From Psococerastis gibbosa (taxonomy: Eukaryota > Arthropoda > Insecta > Psocodea > Psocidae), in the NCBI GenBank assembly GCA_963971405.1, contig OZ020484.1, positions 39,516,770-39,580,769 of the forward strand: DNA of 64,000 nt. Direction: 5' to 3'. The translations under genes were made by a program, and so were the position numbers. Shown one piece after another: positions 34,391 through 46,400 of the stretch. The stretch's first letter is position 1, and each line of letters opens with the position of its first letter. The notes under the pieces are model-generated. The model saw nothing but the letters and a program-made list of their open reading frames with translations, was not told where the DNA came from and did no database searches.

Positions 34391-34885
34391 GAGACTGCTC
34401 TAAATATAAAAAAACTACTTTATATTACTTTTGCGTAAAATTCTCTCAATACACGTCCCCGTCGGTTTTCTGCTACTTCAATAATTTTTAGGTTCGATAT
34501 GTCCAACAATACAAAATGAAATTCCCTGGTAAAGACAAAAAAAAATTAAGGTTCAATTACCAAAAATTTAGTTACTTGAGACTTAAATTTACTATTTTAA
34601 TTAATTAGTTTTAATAATTTTTATACTCTTAATTTTAAATTAAGCCAAAAAGTTCAATTTTATAGCAAAAAGAAAAGGAGAAAATTGTCGCATCATTGTA
34701 ATGTCGAATTTACGAACATAGCAAATGTCGGAATTATAAAAATGTTTGTTTTCCAAGTCTTCTGCTTCACTTTTCATCAACATTGAATGACAAAAGGTCA
34801 TTATTACTTGGCAAACAGGAATTTAATTAAGCTATCACTGTACATATTTAATTGTCAGTGCTACAGCAAAGCTACAAAGTCAGGC
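34391..34885. promoter_or_regulatory. Head-to-head intergenic region between CPEB and PGAM
   Basis: About 495 bp separate the CPEB start codon (minus) from the PGAM start codon (plus). The stretch is AT-rich and repeat-free. It presumably contains the PGAM promoter and 5'UTR. It may also contain a CPEB promoter, unless a CPEB 5' exon lies further upstream, as the acceptor-like TTTAG before the CPEB ATG suggests. No TATA box or other core element stands out. Confidence 0.4.
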
Positions 34886-34985
34886 ATGGCTGCTTACAAG
34901 ATTGTAATGGTTAGGCACGGTGAAAGTGAGTGGAATCAGAAAAATCAGTTTTGCGGTTGGTATGATGCAAATTTAAGTGATAAAG
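34886..34985 (+). CDS. Pglym: PGAM exon 1
   Basis: Encodes [19 protein letters not shown] and on to ANLSDK plus one base, with donor AAAG|GTAAGT. It contains the RHG catalytic motif. Confidence 0.95.
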
Positions 34986-37900
34986 GTAAGTTGATATTAT
35001 TATTACTGCATAAGTTTATAAAGAAAATTAAGTCGTCCGTTGAAATGGTAAATTAAAACACTTCTTGATGACAAAAACTAGTTCTTCGCTTGTTCTGTGA
35101 CGTAATTAAGGCATTAGACTCCGTTAACCACGACCTACTCTTTTAATAAACTTGAACATATTGGAGTGAGGGGGACAGACAAATGGATAAAATCGTTCGT
35201 CACTGGAAGATGACAAAGAGTTGAATTAAGTGCCAAAGATGGATCAACAAAAAAATCGTCCTGGCAGCATCTGACACTAAGCACCGCCCAAGGGGCAACG
35301 ATCTCTCCGATTCTCTTTATCGTATTTATTAATGATCTCCTACTGCAACTGAGAGTTAAAGGAGCTAGCCCATATGCGTTTGCAGACGACTGTAACGCAA
35401 TCGTCACGGCACCATCGTCGAGCACACTGCAGGTAGCAGCAGAAGTCTCCCTTTCCAGTGTTTTCGCCTGGTTTTGTTACAATCGTTTGGCCCTAAATGT
35501 TGAAAAAACACATTTTATAGCATTCAGTTGCAGAGAAGCTTCCGCACCAACTGTAGGGCAACTTCACTTGGGTGACGACACCGTGGCAAGAGTATGGAAA
35601 TGCAAATTTCTAGGAGTATGTATTGACTCAACGTTAAGTTGGAAAGTACATACATATAACATATATATACATATATACATAGTACATACATATAAGATAT
35701 AGTAAGGAAAATGAGAAGAGAGAAGAAAATTTGCCCTACGCCAACTGCGTGGGTTAATCTCGAAAACGGACCTGCGAATGGTTTACCACGTAATTGTTGA
35801 ATCATACATATAATATGGCATAGTATGTTGGGGGCAATCAACATGGATGGATAAGGTGTTGAATCAACAAAAGCGAGCTATCAGAATAATGGCTGGAAAA
35901 TGTGAGAGACATCCATGTCGGCCTCTATTTCAGGAACTCAAAATACTTACCGCTCCAAGTATATACGTACTGCGCAGGGCTACACTGGTTAGAGAGCACT
36001 TAAGTGAGTATCCTGTACATAGGGATCGCCACAGTCACCATACAAGACATGCCGGAGACCTTTCAGTCACAGCAGCCAGGCTGACAGCCCGACAGCGCAG
36101 TTCGCGAGCCGCAGGCATCCTCATATATAACTCTCTACCAGAAGCCATAAAACAGGAACCTACGGCTAATGCTTTCAAGAAAGCACTAATCAACTTTTTG
36201 ATGCAACGAAGATTGTACAATCTGAAGAAACTGTGAAGCTACCTATATTTATTTATTTATTTTTTATATTTTGTATTAGGACGCTACGTGACTGTGCTCA
36301 ATGTCTGATTATTTTTGTTATAATAACATGTAACAAAGATGGGCAAATACACTTTGGTTGATTGATTGATAGGAAAGATGCGTTAAGGACAAATACTGGC
36401 TGATGGATTTGGAAGTGGCTTATAAGTTTAGCAACTAGTAGCTGTGTTAGAAGTTCTAAAGGTGCGAGTAAATGAATACCGAGTCAAAGAAAGTGATATT
36501 GACTTCGATTGAGGGGATTGTCAAGCGTTCTATATGGAAAACAACTAAATAAGTGATCCAGGGAAAAGGACAGACGTAACATCAAATAATGAAGAACAGT
36601 TAGTTTCCTTCATCGAGTACATGTACATGTTCCAATATTAATATCTGATTTAGGTAAAGAAGAAGCTGTCGCTGCTGGAAAAGCGGTAAAGGATGCCGGT
36701 CTTAAATTTGACTGTGCTCATACATCTGTATTGACTAGAGCTCAAAATACTCTTCAAGCTATTTTGGATGGGTCTGAACAGACAAATATTCCAATTCATA
36801 AGACATGGAGATTAAACGAGAGGCACTATGGAGGACTCACTGGCCTAAATAAAGCTGAAACTGCTGCAAAATATGGAGAAACCCAGGTAAATATCTAATG
36901 CCGTTGCTTTTTTTTGACATTAACGTATTACGACTGGCATGACTAAACTGTGCGGCTTAACTAAGTACCTACCTAATAGTTTGCGTTTTAAGTTAATTTT
37001 ACGTTAGTCCTGTGAGGACCCTTTTGATATACTATATATATATATCGATATGGACTGAAAGTCGCATTGTTTCAGGGCTTATACAGCACTCACCCTCACT
37101 AGTTAACATAGACGTGATAATCGCCTCACCATGCATGCGGAAATCGCTGGTCCCTAAGCAGTAGTTTCACTATCAACTGCTTCCGTTATGGCTTAAATCC
37201 AATCACTATAGTCTTGCTGCTCCGGTGACAAAAGGCCGAATTTTGGTTTCGATATTACGGAGCATGTAATTGCCACGTATAAAATATGTCGCGATAACTT
37301 GCCATCTTCGTTCGCCAATTCATCCTGGCAGCAAACTATGTTTTAATTCTTGTCAAAGCGAGTAGATTTCATCTGGTAGGAAAGACAAATATTGCAACTT
37401 ATTTTCCTTTCGTTTTTTCAGTGCTATAGAATGTCAGTGAACATTACTTTCCTTTCAGGTTCAAATCTGGAGAAGAAGTTTCGATGTTCCTCCCCCAGCT
37501 ATGGAGCCTGACCATACTTACTATAATGAAATAGTCAACGACCCTCGTTACGCCGATGGCCCGAGCAAAGATGAATTTCCCCAGTTTGAATCATTGAAGC
37601 TGACGATTCAGCGAACCCTCCCTTACTGGAATGATGTTATTATCCCTCAGTTGAAGGAGGGCAAGAAGATCTTGATTGCTGCCCATGGGAACAGCTTGAG
37701 AGGCATTGTCAAGCATCTTGATCGTAAGTCACTAAGCCATAGAGATCTCGTTTAGTTGAATAATAAAAAAATGGAGAAATTCCAAAATACGTCACCACAG
37801 AGTATTAAAATTAAATTGGTATACCCTAACCCCTAGAAACACCTAATAAAATAATGTGAACATGGATTATTGTAAAATATTTTGATTGCTTCATTTTAGT

Positions 37901-38080
37901 GTTTTTGTTTTAGAACTAAGTGATGAGGCCATTATGGAGTTGAATCTCCCTACAGGCATCCCGTTTGTTTATGAGCTCGATGCTGACTTCAAGCCAGTGG
38001 TCTCCATGCAGTTTTTGGGGGATGAGGAGACAGTGAAGAAAGCTATCGCGGCAGTGGCAGCTCAGGGTAAAGCGAAGTGA
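34886..38080 (+). CDS. Pglym: 2,3-bisphosphoglycerate-dependent phosphoglycerate mutase, 4 exons
   Basis: A cytosolic glycolytic enzyme that interconverts 3- and 2-phosphoglycerate. Exons 34886-34985, 36654-36886, 37459-37723 and 37914-38080 sum to 765 nt, or 254 aa, the same length as human PGAM1. The N-terminus [17 protein letters not shown] holds the phospho-acceptor His11 in the RHG motif. [10 protein letters not shown] carries the catalytic Glu (about residue 89), and [13 protein letters not shown] the second catalytic His (about 187). The C-terminus VAAQGKAK is the typical flexible tail. All introns are GT-AG and phase-compatible. An upstream in-frame ATG at 34787 would add 33 residues with no family counterpart, so 34886 is preferred. 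Intron 1 contains a decayed LINE. The gene diverges from CPEB and converges on BNIP3. Confidence 0.96.
35088..36370 (+). pseudogene. Decayed CR1/Jockey-like LINE in PGAM intron 1
   Basis: Frames read [55 protein letters not shown] and [18 protein letters not shown], then after a TACATATA microsatellite (35647-35703) the C-terminal block [13 protein letters not shown]...[15 protein letters not shown]. Frameshifts and stops disrupt it. The 3' end is (TTGA)n at 36355-36370. Sense to PGAM. Confidence 0.85.
36654..36886 (+). CDS. Pglym: PGAM exon 2
   Basis: Acceptor GATTTAG and donor CAG|GTAAAT. Encodes [35 protein letters not shown] and [19 protein letters not shown]. Confidence 0.95.
37459..37723 (+). 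CDS. Pglym: PGAM exon 3
   Basis: Acceptor CTTTCAG and donor GATC|GTAAGT. Starts [15 protein letters not shown] and includes the second active-site His in AAHGNSLRG. Confidence 0.95.
37914..38080 (+). CDS. Pglym: PGAM exon 4 and stop
   Basis: Acceptor GTTTTAG. The one-base overhang from exon 3 gives Gln, then [20 protein letters not shown] and [12 protein letters not shown], ending QGKAK and TGA at 38078. Confidence 0.95.
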
Positions 38081-38625
38081 ACTGATAGCCAACCATGACC
38101 ACTGACGTGTGCCCTACTCGTGTAGAAATCCTCAAATCACAGTGAAATTCGAACTCCTTCATGTAATCAATGTATGAAAATTGTACTGTATGTGTTGCTT
38201 TCCTATTTAAAAATAGAGGCGATGGATTGACGGCGGTAGTTTTGACGTTAGTTTCTTACCTGGAAAACAGACCTAGGCCTGCAGTATTAAGTTACGGGTA
38301 CTTTACTCGTAGACAACTAAACATAGGGCTTACCCTGACATAAAATTGGCCATAGCTTGCGGAAACACAGTGCTTCTTACCGGGAATCTTGACTTGCAGC
38401 AACTTCCAGTCCGACCAATTTGAAAACTGTGCAGCCAATATACTGTTATGTTAGATGGCCTCAATGGCAGTGTTCGTGATAGATGTTGCCTGTAACCTCG
38501 GACTTGCTGGCCTGATGGGATTATGGTAATTTTGTGAGGCGGTTATTGGTAGGAATACCCGAACCATAGCGAAGTAAACCAACTAATAAGGGCCCAGTTG
38601 AGCATACCTCAACTAAGAAAGTGCT

Positions 38626-38631
38626 ATTAAA
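38626..38631 (+). terminator. Candidate PGAM poly(A) signal ATTAAA
   Basis: First near-canonical poly(A) hexamer after the PGAM stop, about 545 nt downstream. A canonical AATAAA is also present at 38834-38839, but it borders a dispersed repeat. Neither has been tested. Confidence 0.3.
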
Positions 38632-38864
38632 CAAAGAGATTCCCCTCTGAGGAATAATAGTATAGTAATAGGGTAGTAGAAATACTCTGTAGTGAGCACA
38701 TTAGACTTTATCATCTTTACATTAGACCCATAAGGCTATGAAAAAATAATGCGACGCTCATAGCTTGCAGCTATTCACTTACAAGCTATCAAATTTGAAC
38801 GAACCTATTGAGGAATATAAGTTTTTTTTTTTAAATAAAAATATTAATCGCATACAAACAATTT

Positions 38865-38995
38865 AACGAATTTATCCGATTGACCTCTTCAGTCGTCTCT
38901 GTAGGTTAATACTTAATACCCGTGTTGAGATACGAAACGATCGCATAGCGTGTAGAGACTCGCAGAAGTACAAGCACGCTACCACCTTGCCATCG
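38865..38995 (-). repeat. SINE-like repeat, copy 2 (inverted)
   Basis: ATACAAACAATTTAACGAAT to CAAGCACGCTACCACCTTGC; the complement of the 21281 copy. Confidence 0.55.
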
Positions 38996-39104
38996 AAGTT
39001 ACTGAAGAAAAATTACATTTTGCTTTACATTAATTTAAACTAATTTACATAACTACCAAAATTGAAAATTAATTGCTTTCCTATTTATTCGTTGCTTCAG
39101 GAAA

Positions 39105-39290
39105 GCTTTGTAATGGTCGTGGTTTCAGTGAATTTACACGTTTTGAGGTCCCAGGAACCCCAAAACGTGTTTTTTACGAAATGTCTGTCTGTCGATTTGA
39201 GGGCAAACTACTCGGTGGATTTTGATGAAATATGGCAAGCAGGTACACAAAAATTATACCTCGGGACCATTTATTTTTTTGGGCTAACTT
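39105..39290 (-). repeat. Dispersed repeat family A fragment (inverted)
   Basis: Complement of the 3' half of family A: GTTTTGAGGTCCCAGGAACC, TTTTTTACGAAATGTCTGTC, GGCAAACTACTCGGTGGATT and ATTATACCTCGGGACC. Confidence 0.65.
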
Positions 39291-40004
39291 AATTTTGGGG
39301 CGTTTTACCCTCAAAAATGATTAGCATATCTATCAAAATACTTCCACCTTTTTTTACCGTAATTAATACATTAGACCAGCGACCCACAAAAGGATTCCCC
39401 GATGGGTCGCTTTGAGCTCCAAAAATTGTTCATTTGTTACTTCCAGAAAAATAAATTTATTGGCCTCCGCGATTCTCACGTGAAATAGAGGTATAATTGT
39501 GATTTGCTAAAGCTTAGGCAATCATGTTCTGCTTACTAAAATGGGGGTTTCCAGAATAATAAAGGGCAATTTCATGATTTATTAATAATATGTATTAAAA
39601 AGCAGTTTATCTACTGTTAGCCTCATAACCTACAATCCAAATAGTTTTTTAACTCGGCATAAATTATTTCAATTGAAGTAGAGCTGCTATATTGTAGCTA
39701 TGCCAACATTGCAAAAACTTAATTCTATCTACCCATGGCTACACAGGACGTATAAAATCTACATTATACCGTTTAAGAAAATACAAAACATTCGGCTAGT
39801 CATTTCAAAAATACATAGTTACAAATTAAAACTTTACGAACCCTGAAACCATCGAGAGATGGGCCTATTAAGTGTTATTGTAATTGCAATGTGATTGGAA
39901 ACTACAAGAAAATATAATACAGGCCTTGTAAATAGATTTTAACAGAGCCTTGTTAGCGGTGAGATAACGTGACCAAACAGCAACAACAAATATTCACGAA
40001 GCAT

Positions 40005-40010
40005 TTTATT
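40005..40010 (-). terminator. Candidate BNIP3 poly(A) signal AATAAA
   Basis: A canonical hexamer on the minus strand about 355 nt past the BNIP3 stop, followed by a T/G-containing stretch. It would give a short 3'UTR that does not reach PGAM. Confidence 0.4.
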
Positions 40011-40364
40011 TATCTGCTGATAAGTGATCTTTTTTATTATTATTTAGGCCCATCAAATAATTTTCAAAATAATTCAAGATAAACTTTAGTCTAACGTGAT
40101 AATGCAGTCTTTCAGATATATTTTGTCCAAGAATTAAGGGAAAGAGGGGAACGATGAAGAAATCAAACGAAGTGCACAAGAACCTCACACAGTACAAACT
40201 ATTTTAACATAGTAAAATTAAAAGCAATAAGGGAACTGCAAGTCCAAACCAGAAAAGCAAACTACAATCGTGTTAACTGTTAAGTAATATCTAAAACTAA
40301 TGTTAGAAAATGAATGTTGATTACTCCTGGTGGGGCGAACACCATCAGTCTTGCTATGCAGCTT

Positions 40365-40416
40365 TTACTCGTAGGTGATCCGGGGAAGAATGGGCGGCCG
40401 TTTGCTCAGCCACAGC
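40365..40416 (-). CDS. BNIP3: BNIP3 last exon and stop
   Basis: Acceptor TTTTTTAG. Completes the glycine zipper and encodes LWLSKRPPILPRITYE before TAA. This is the short inter-membrane tail. Confidence 0.85.
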
Positions 40417-43400
40417 CTAAAAAATAATAATAGAGTCAGTCAATAACGTGGTAAATAAAGAATCCATAATAATGAGTAGTGAAAATGGCTTGATGGGAAA
40501 CCTCCAGTTTGCTCATCTGTGATTTTGAACATAAATGTATTGTTTAGTATTATTGAGTGTAGATTTAAAAAGTTTTGATTGCAGCAGAAGTCCGCAACAT
40601 ATTGTCATAAATCATTTCCTATTTTCATTCCATTAATTCCACAAAAACTTAAAATGAACGTAGTAGTATGGTTGGACACAGTCCCAGGCCACGGTGTGGG
40701 CCCTTAGGACAGCGGACCTCCTGATTATAGTGGACTCCGAACCACTTGGGAAACACAGTGAAGTCACACGATTAGTTCGGAGGTGACCAGGACAAGTCCT
40801 ACCATGTTTCCCTACCGGCACTGTGCACACTACCAAGTTATCTGCATCTTTGAACCTGCTCTGGTCCGCTGGATTTAACTTGGTAAGGCGGCCGGCTTTA
40901 AAATGATGATAGTAATTTAAAAAAGTCATAATGAAAGGTAGGCGGGAAGATGAATTTTGGTCGTAATGGTAAATGGTAAATACACCATACTTCATTTCCA
41001 AGTAATTCATTCCAGAATTCCATTCCATCTTCAAAAATATATCTAACACTTCTAAATAAATTAGTTGTAGGTTTTTTTTTTACTATTGGCAATGCTTAAA
41101 GTAATCATGGTATCAAATAGTATGAATGCAGCCAGACTATGGTTTATTGCATCCAATTGTCTGTTCCTCAATTTCATAGCCCGGTACACACGGATGATTC
41201 GAACGCTGGGAAATTTTTCATGGAAACAAATGGGTTGGGAAATAAACCGTCTATTTCTGAAGTTCAAAGATTTGAACGGACTTTCATAGATTTCTGGAGC
41301 GCTAGTACGTCACTGCCGTGTCGAGGGGAAAACCGTGCACCTCTGTGAGGTCAGCGACAAGCCAACAGAAATCTACTGAAGTAGACAGGGGTTTTGCACC
41401 AACCCATTTGCTCTCATGACAAATTCTCAGCGAATCACAGGCGTTCGAATCGTCCGTGTGTACCAAATCCAAGAGCAATTTTAACGATAAGCCTGACGTA
41501 CCCAACACCAGTCCCTAACAGCAGGGAAATCACGTTGGTGATGAACAATGTGTAGAGAACTTCCTTCGAGAAGAGACTGTTTTTGCCAACTTTAGCGTGC
41601 CGAATGCTGTAAGTTTTCCTCTTTGGATGCTTGAATTTCCAATCCCTGCAATTCACAATATAAAGATCCTTTAAAATTGCCCTATCATCGAAAATGTCAG
41701 CGAATTAAGGCCCAGGATAGACACAAAAATTATCGATACACTTTTCGTTACTGTAGTCACACTTTTTGTAATTATATTCTAACCAGTAAAGCTCTATATT
41801 ATTCGTTTTTTCGTTATTTTTTAGATGTATGGTCTGTTAGTCATATGGTATATGCATAGTATAGTATATGGTCGCATGGTCTGCTGACATACAATGGTTT
41901 TCTCACACTGCACTGGTGAGAAGTTGGCATAGCCTACCGGTAAATTAATACAGCGTCCACCAACTCTTATTCATCTTTGCACGAGCGGGAAAAAGTAGAC
42001 AGCATTTGAATACTATTTCAGACTTTAATTTGGAACATCTAATAGCTGTAGACTAGACTAGCATAGAGATGCACGCAATAAATTAAGAGGTGTCTATGGA
42101 ATAATCATGATTAATTGCATTGTTTAATAAACTGTAAGTATGTGCCCCCATGACGAATTAATTTGTGCCAACTAAAAATGATAAAGAATATTTAAATTTC
42201 AATATGCTCAAGTTGTCTCGTTGACGTTACTATGCTTTTGTCCACAATCATAATCTACAGTTTGTGCAGTATGCTAAAGGTATTAGGCATGGCACTTACT
42301 TTGGTGGAATTTGATCAGGCCGGCTACTCCAGTCCCAGATCCAATCGGTATTGGAGGCAATATCGCTGTCCTGAAACAGTTTGAAAATGTTATTAATTTA
42401 TATAAAACACCGTTACGTACTAGTACTATAATGGCGCATTTCATGGCCTAAGTTCTAACTATTCAAATGTTTTTGCTAAGCATAAAAAGGCAAAGTGCCT
42501 AAACAATTAATAGCATAGGCCCCTAACATATTTGTATAATGTTTGCACATTTTTAAGAAACTCAAATAATTTCATACTAAAACACCTTATATATATTTAC
42601 ATAAACAATTAAGGCGTATATTTCGAAATAAATTGTAAACAGGGAATGGTCATGTAATTTAGACGACAATAATTAATTTCTCGTTCTACAGCCACAAAGT
42701 CATGAAGTCGTCACATTATTTATACATTATTTCCCCTATTCTAAAAATCCCTTTCGGCTCTGGCCGATCAGGTGTAGGGAGATTCACACAAGCGAAGACC
42801 CCCTCTTTTTCTCTATGCTATGTATGTAATAAAAAATAAAAAATTCTTCATTCTCATCCCGACCACAACATCACACAAAACACAATGACGACTATCAACT
42901 TTTACTTATCAAATTATTTTCACTTGGACTGGGCGCCATGATGAAATCGTTGATTTGTCATAAAAAGTGTACATTACCATAATCGTAGGTAATAATAGGG
43001 GTTTTAGTCAGATTTTACTTCATTCCTCTGTAACCAATATTAACTGAGATATAAATTATATAACGTTTTAATCGGCCGCCATCTTGGAACTGGTTATTGA
43101 AGTTGGTTAACGAACTCGATCAAGCAAATTTTGTGCCAAGTTTAATCAAAATACAAAAACGCTAGACGTACGTTAACAAAGTCCAGCACATGTTTCTGGT
43201 GTTGATAAATTATTTGACAGTTTAGGACTTAGTTCATCATACGCTGGCGTTTTCATATTTTGATCGAGATGTAACCATTAAGGCCCAGCGACTACTGCAT
43301 TATTCATCGCGGATATGAATGTTATGATATTTTCTACCGCTCACAGTATGACAACCACAATTTATTTGCAGCATAATACCAACCTTGCTGAAGTGGTAAT

Positions 43401-46400
43401 TGATGTAAGATCCTTTCCATTCGTCTTCCGTGTTCAACTCCGTATTTGGACTGTTTGGAGGTGATTTCGGACTGAAAAAGTAAAAATCATCATAAATCTA
43501 TTAAATGCGCACTGTCAGTATGTCACCTGTAAAAACGACTTCCCTTTTTTAGAGCAGCAGTCTCCAGGGTACAAATCGTCATGATGATCACTAATCTTCG
43601 CTAGAAGAGGCATATAGCCTATAAAGGAAGGGAATTGAAGAAGAAGAAGACGATATGGCTCAATACTCCTAGCCTAAGTACTTATGAAAATAGTTCAGGA
43701 AGGGGAAGGGGGTGGGTTTGTGAGGAGTGACAATGGTGATGTACGGTAATAGTACACAAAAAGGTGAAAACTAAACCTCGGTGTCTGCCAAAAGCCTTCA
43801 AAGATTTATTACATCGTATTTACAACATTCGGTGAATGCTGCCAGGAGAAAAACTAATAATAAGATAAATCTGCGAATAACAACAACGCAATTACACAAT
43901 TTAATTCGCAGTAAAAAAAAGTAAGTGTTCCACTACAAACATGAGATTAGATCAATAACAGCGACAAGTACAATATTACTGTGTACTGATACAGGTCCAT
44001 ATCATTCTGATGATTGTAAGTTAATGTAGAACGGGAACAAAACTATCCACTTTATTTTTCGACAGTTCGTAAGTAAGTTCACAGCGTATTGAACATTTAC
44101 AGAAATAGCCTATTAGTGCGCTCTTCAAAATTACCCAAGCTGTCAGTACACGAGGTTTCTAGAGTTCTAGACGTCTAGTCTCCATAATCATAAAGATATG
44201 AAATTAAAATCTGACTAGTATCGCGCTCATGCATATATCACCGTTGACACGTCAATATTTGATAACCTCCTCAGTTCGCCGATTTCCGTATGCTGATAAT
44301 GGAAAATAAAAATAAATACTGTAAATGCGTCAACAAAGTTATGTACACCAATGGTTAATGCTTTCCTCAACAGTGCGGGGACACCGGAGACTCAACAGTA
44401 AGAAGTTAGATGACTAGAAATTGAACTCATGCCAACTTTTAAGAGAATGCGGAAACATTAAGCACTGCGTATTACAGCGTTGAAACATTTCCCAATATGA
44501 ATTTTGCATGGTATACAATAAAATAAAAAAACCGGTTCGAGTGAACCCGTACATGTTTTCCTATTTGCCAATTAGTATGCAGTCGGACTTATGATTCCAT
44601 GAAATTTCGGTTCTCAAAATTAGACTAGGAATATTCAATATTTTTTGGTATGGGGGTTTTTGTAACCAGCGTGATCCGCCATTTGGTTTAAAGATGGCGC
44701 CTGATTTAAAAATTATAAAATAATATCTTAGTCTTTAATCTAAGTAGAGTTACAAACAGACAGACTAGTCCTTTGAAAAATAACTTTTTGGTTCCTGGGA
44801 CCCCGTTGAAATCTGAAATCGAAAATTTCGATTCACATGAAGCTTTCCTTACACAAAAATTTACATAGGAAAGCAAAGACATTTTTTTTCTGTGTTAGTA
44901 ACATACAAACAATTAAATGAATGTATCCGATTGACCTCTTCAGTCGCCTCTGTAGGTTAGTACCCGTGTTGAATTACGACACGTCTCCGATCGCATGGCG
45001 TGTAGAGAGTCGTTCAAGTACAAGCACGCTACCACCTGGCCATCGATTATTAAATCATGTTTCACATTTCTAATGCGCGAATTGGGACCATCATACTGAG
45101 AATTGGTATTAGTTGTTATTTGTCCTATAATTTATTTAATTCTGCGTAGTGCAGTCTCATTAGTACTATATTATTGTGCGCAGCGAGACAACTTCGGTTT
45201 AAGAAGCAAGGTCATGAAGCTCGTAACTTTCCCATGTTCCAACACTGCATTATTATGTAACTTATACTCACGTTTAACAATTTACAGTGCTTCCCTGACC
45301 ATTCATCATAAATATCCATCAAGATGGTTTTTTCAATACAGTCTCTGCCTCCCAAAAAAAGTTGCTGTTTTTTGGCAAATACATCTCCCACTAAAACTAT
45401 ACGCCAAAATCATCAGTCATGTATTTTATCAGTTCTTGCATAATATACGCTACTTCCGTTTTCAACTGGGCAGTATTTCAGACATCAACAGCTTATCGGT
45501 TACCGTCAACTTTAATGTTACATGAGGGAAGTAGGCTATATTAGCGCATCGTCTGTAGGCGTAGACTCGTTTGTAAGTAGTACAATCTATTTTTAAATTC
45601 AAGGTTAATTGACCACTTCCACAACAAAATAAAGTAACATTAATTAACTTCCATGAAACGCTAAGAAAACGATGGTGCGAACAAGTACTTGAAGCCATCT
45701 GGCCAGCAGGACTACTGGAAAGATTGTCATCATAGGCCAGAGCCGTGACAAGAGTTGTGATGGAGCAAAAAGTCTTCCAGATCTCATCTTGCCACATTCA
45801 GTCCAGTTTTCAAGAAAAATAAATTGTGTGAAACTCCACTAGATGGAAAGATAATGAGAAAAACCTCAGCGTCCTCAGCACAATAAAATATGCAGGCCCG
45901 GCCCGTCCTATGGGCAAGTGGAGCGGCCGCACCAGGCGCCGAGTCCAAGGGGGCGCCGCGAGACGCCCCCTTGGACTCGGCTTTGTGTTTTCAAGCGGGA
46001 TAATTTAAAAAAAATAAAAATAAAATAATTTTTATAGAAGACTTGTTTTAAATCTGGCGCCAACCGGTTTAACGTGGTGGAACGTTAACTCCTTCCACGA
46101 CAACTCCGAGTGGTTATGTTGGCCACCCTAACTAAAATGGCAGATCATAGCATTGTTATTGGTTACTAATTTCAGCTTCACTCGTATCTCTTGTGAGATT
46201 TTTATAAATAATTGCAATTGGCAACAAAAAAATTTTAAGGTAAGCAGACGCAGATGCTTTATAGCGGTATTTGTATTAAGTTGTTGTTATAATAAATAAG
46301 AGAGTTACAAAGCAGATTAAGAAGTGGCTCGGCTTGCAATTCTGCGAATGGTTTGTGTTTGTTATTAATATCAAATAAGAGAATTTATGTCTACTGTATG

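Larger units (their letters stand above)
38081..39990. other. Convergent intergenic region PGAM/BNIP3 with repeats
   Basis: Contains the PGAM 3'UTR, an inverted SINE-like copy (38865-38995), and an inverted family A fragment (39105-39290; TTTTGAGGTCCCAGGAACCC, AAATGTCTGTCTGTCGATTT). No gene. Confidence 0.5.

Noticed and set aside
34787..34885. Longer PGAM N-terminus from an upstream ATG
   Set aside because: PGAM proteins start MA-YK; the extra 33 residues have no counterpart and are probably 5'UTR.
43384..43471. Reading exon 3 of BNIP3 in the alternative frame (EITSKQSKYGVEHGRRMERI)
   Set aside because: Only the PKSPPNSP frame is phase-compatible with both the LIR exon (two-base overhang) and the DWIWDW exon (phase 0).
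45103..45525. 140-codon plus-strand ORF as a gene
   Set aside because: Composition and residue pattern look random. It lies in BNIP3 intron 2, antisense.
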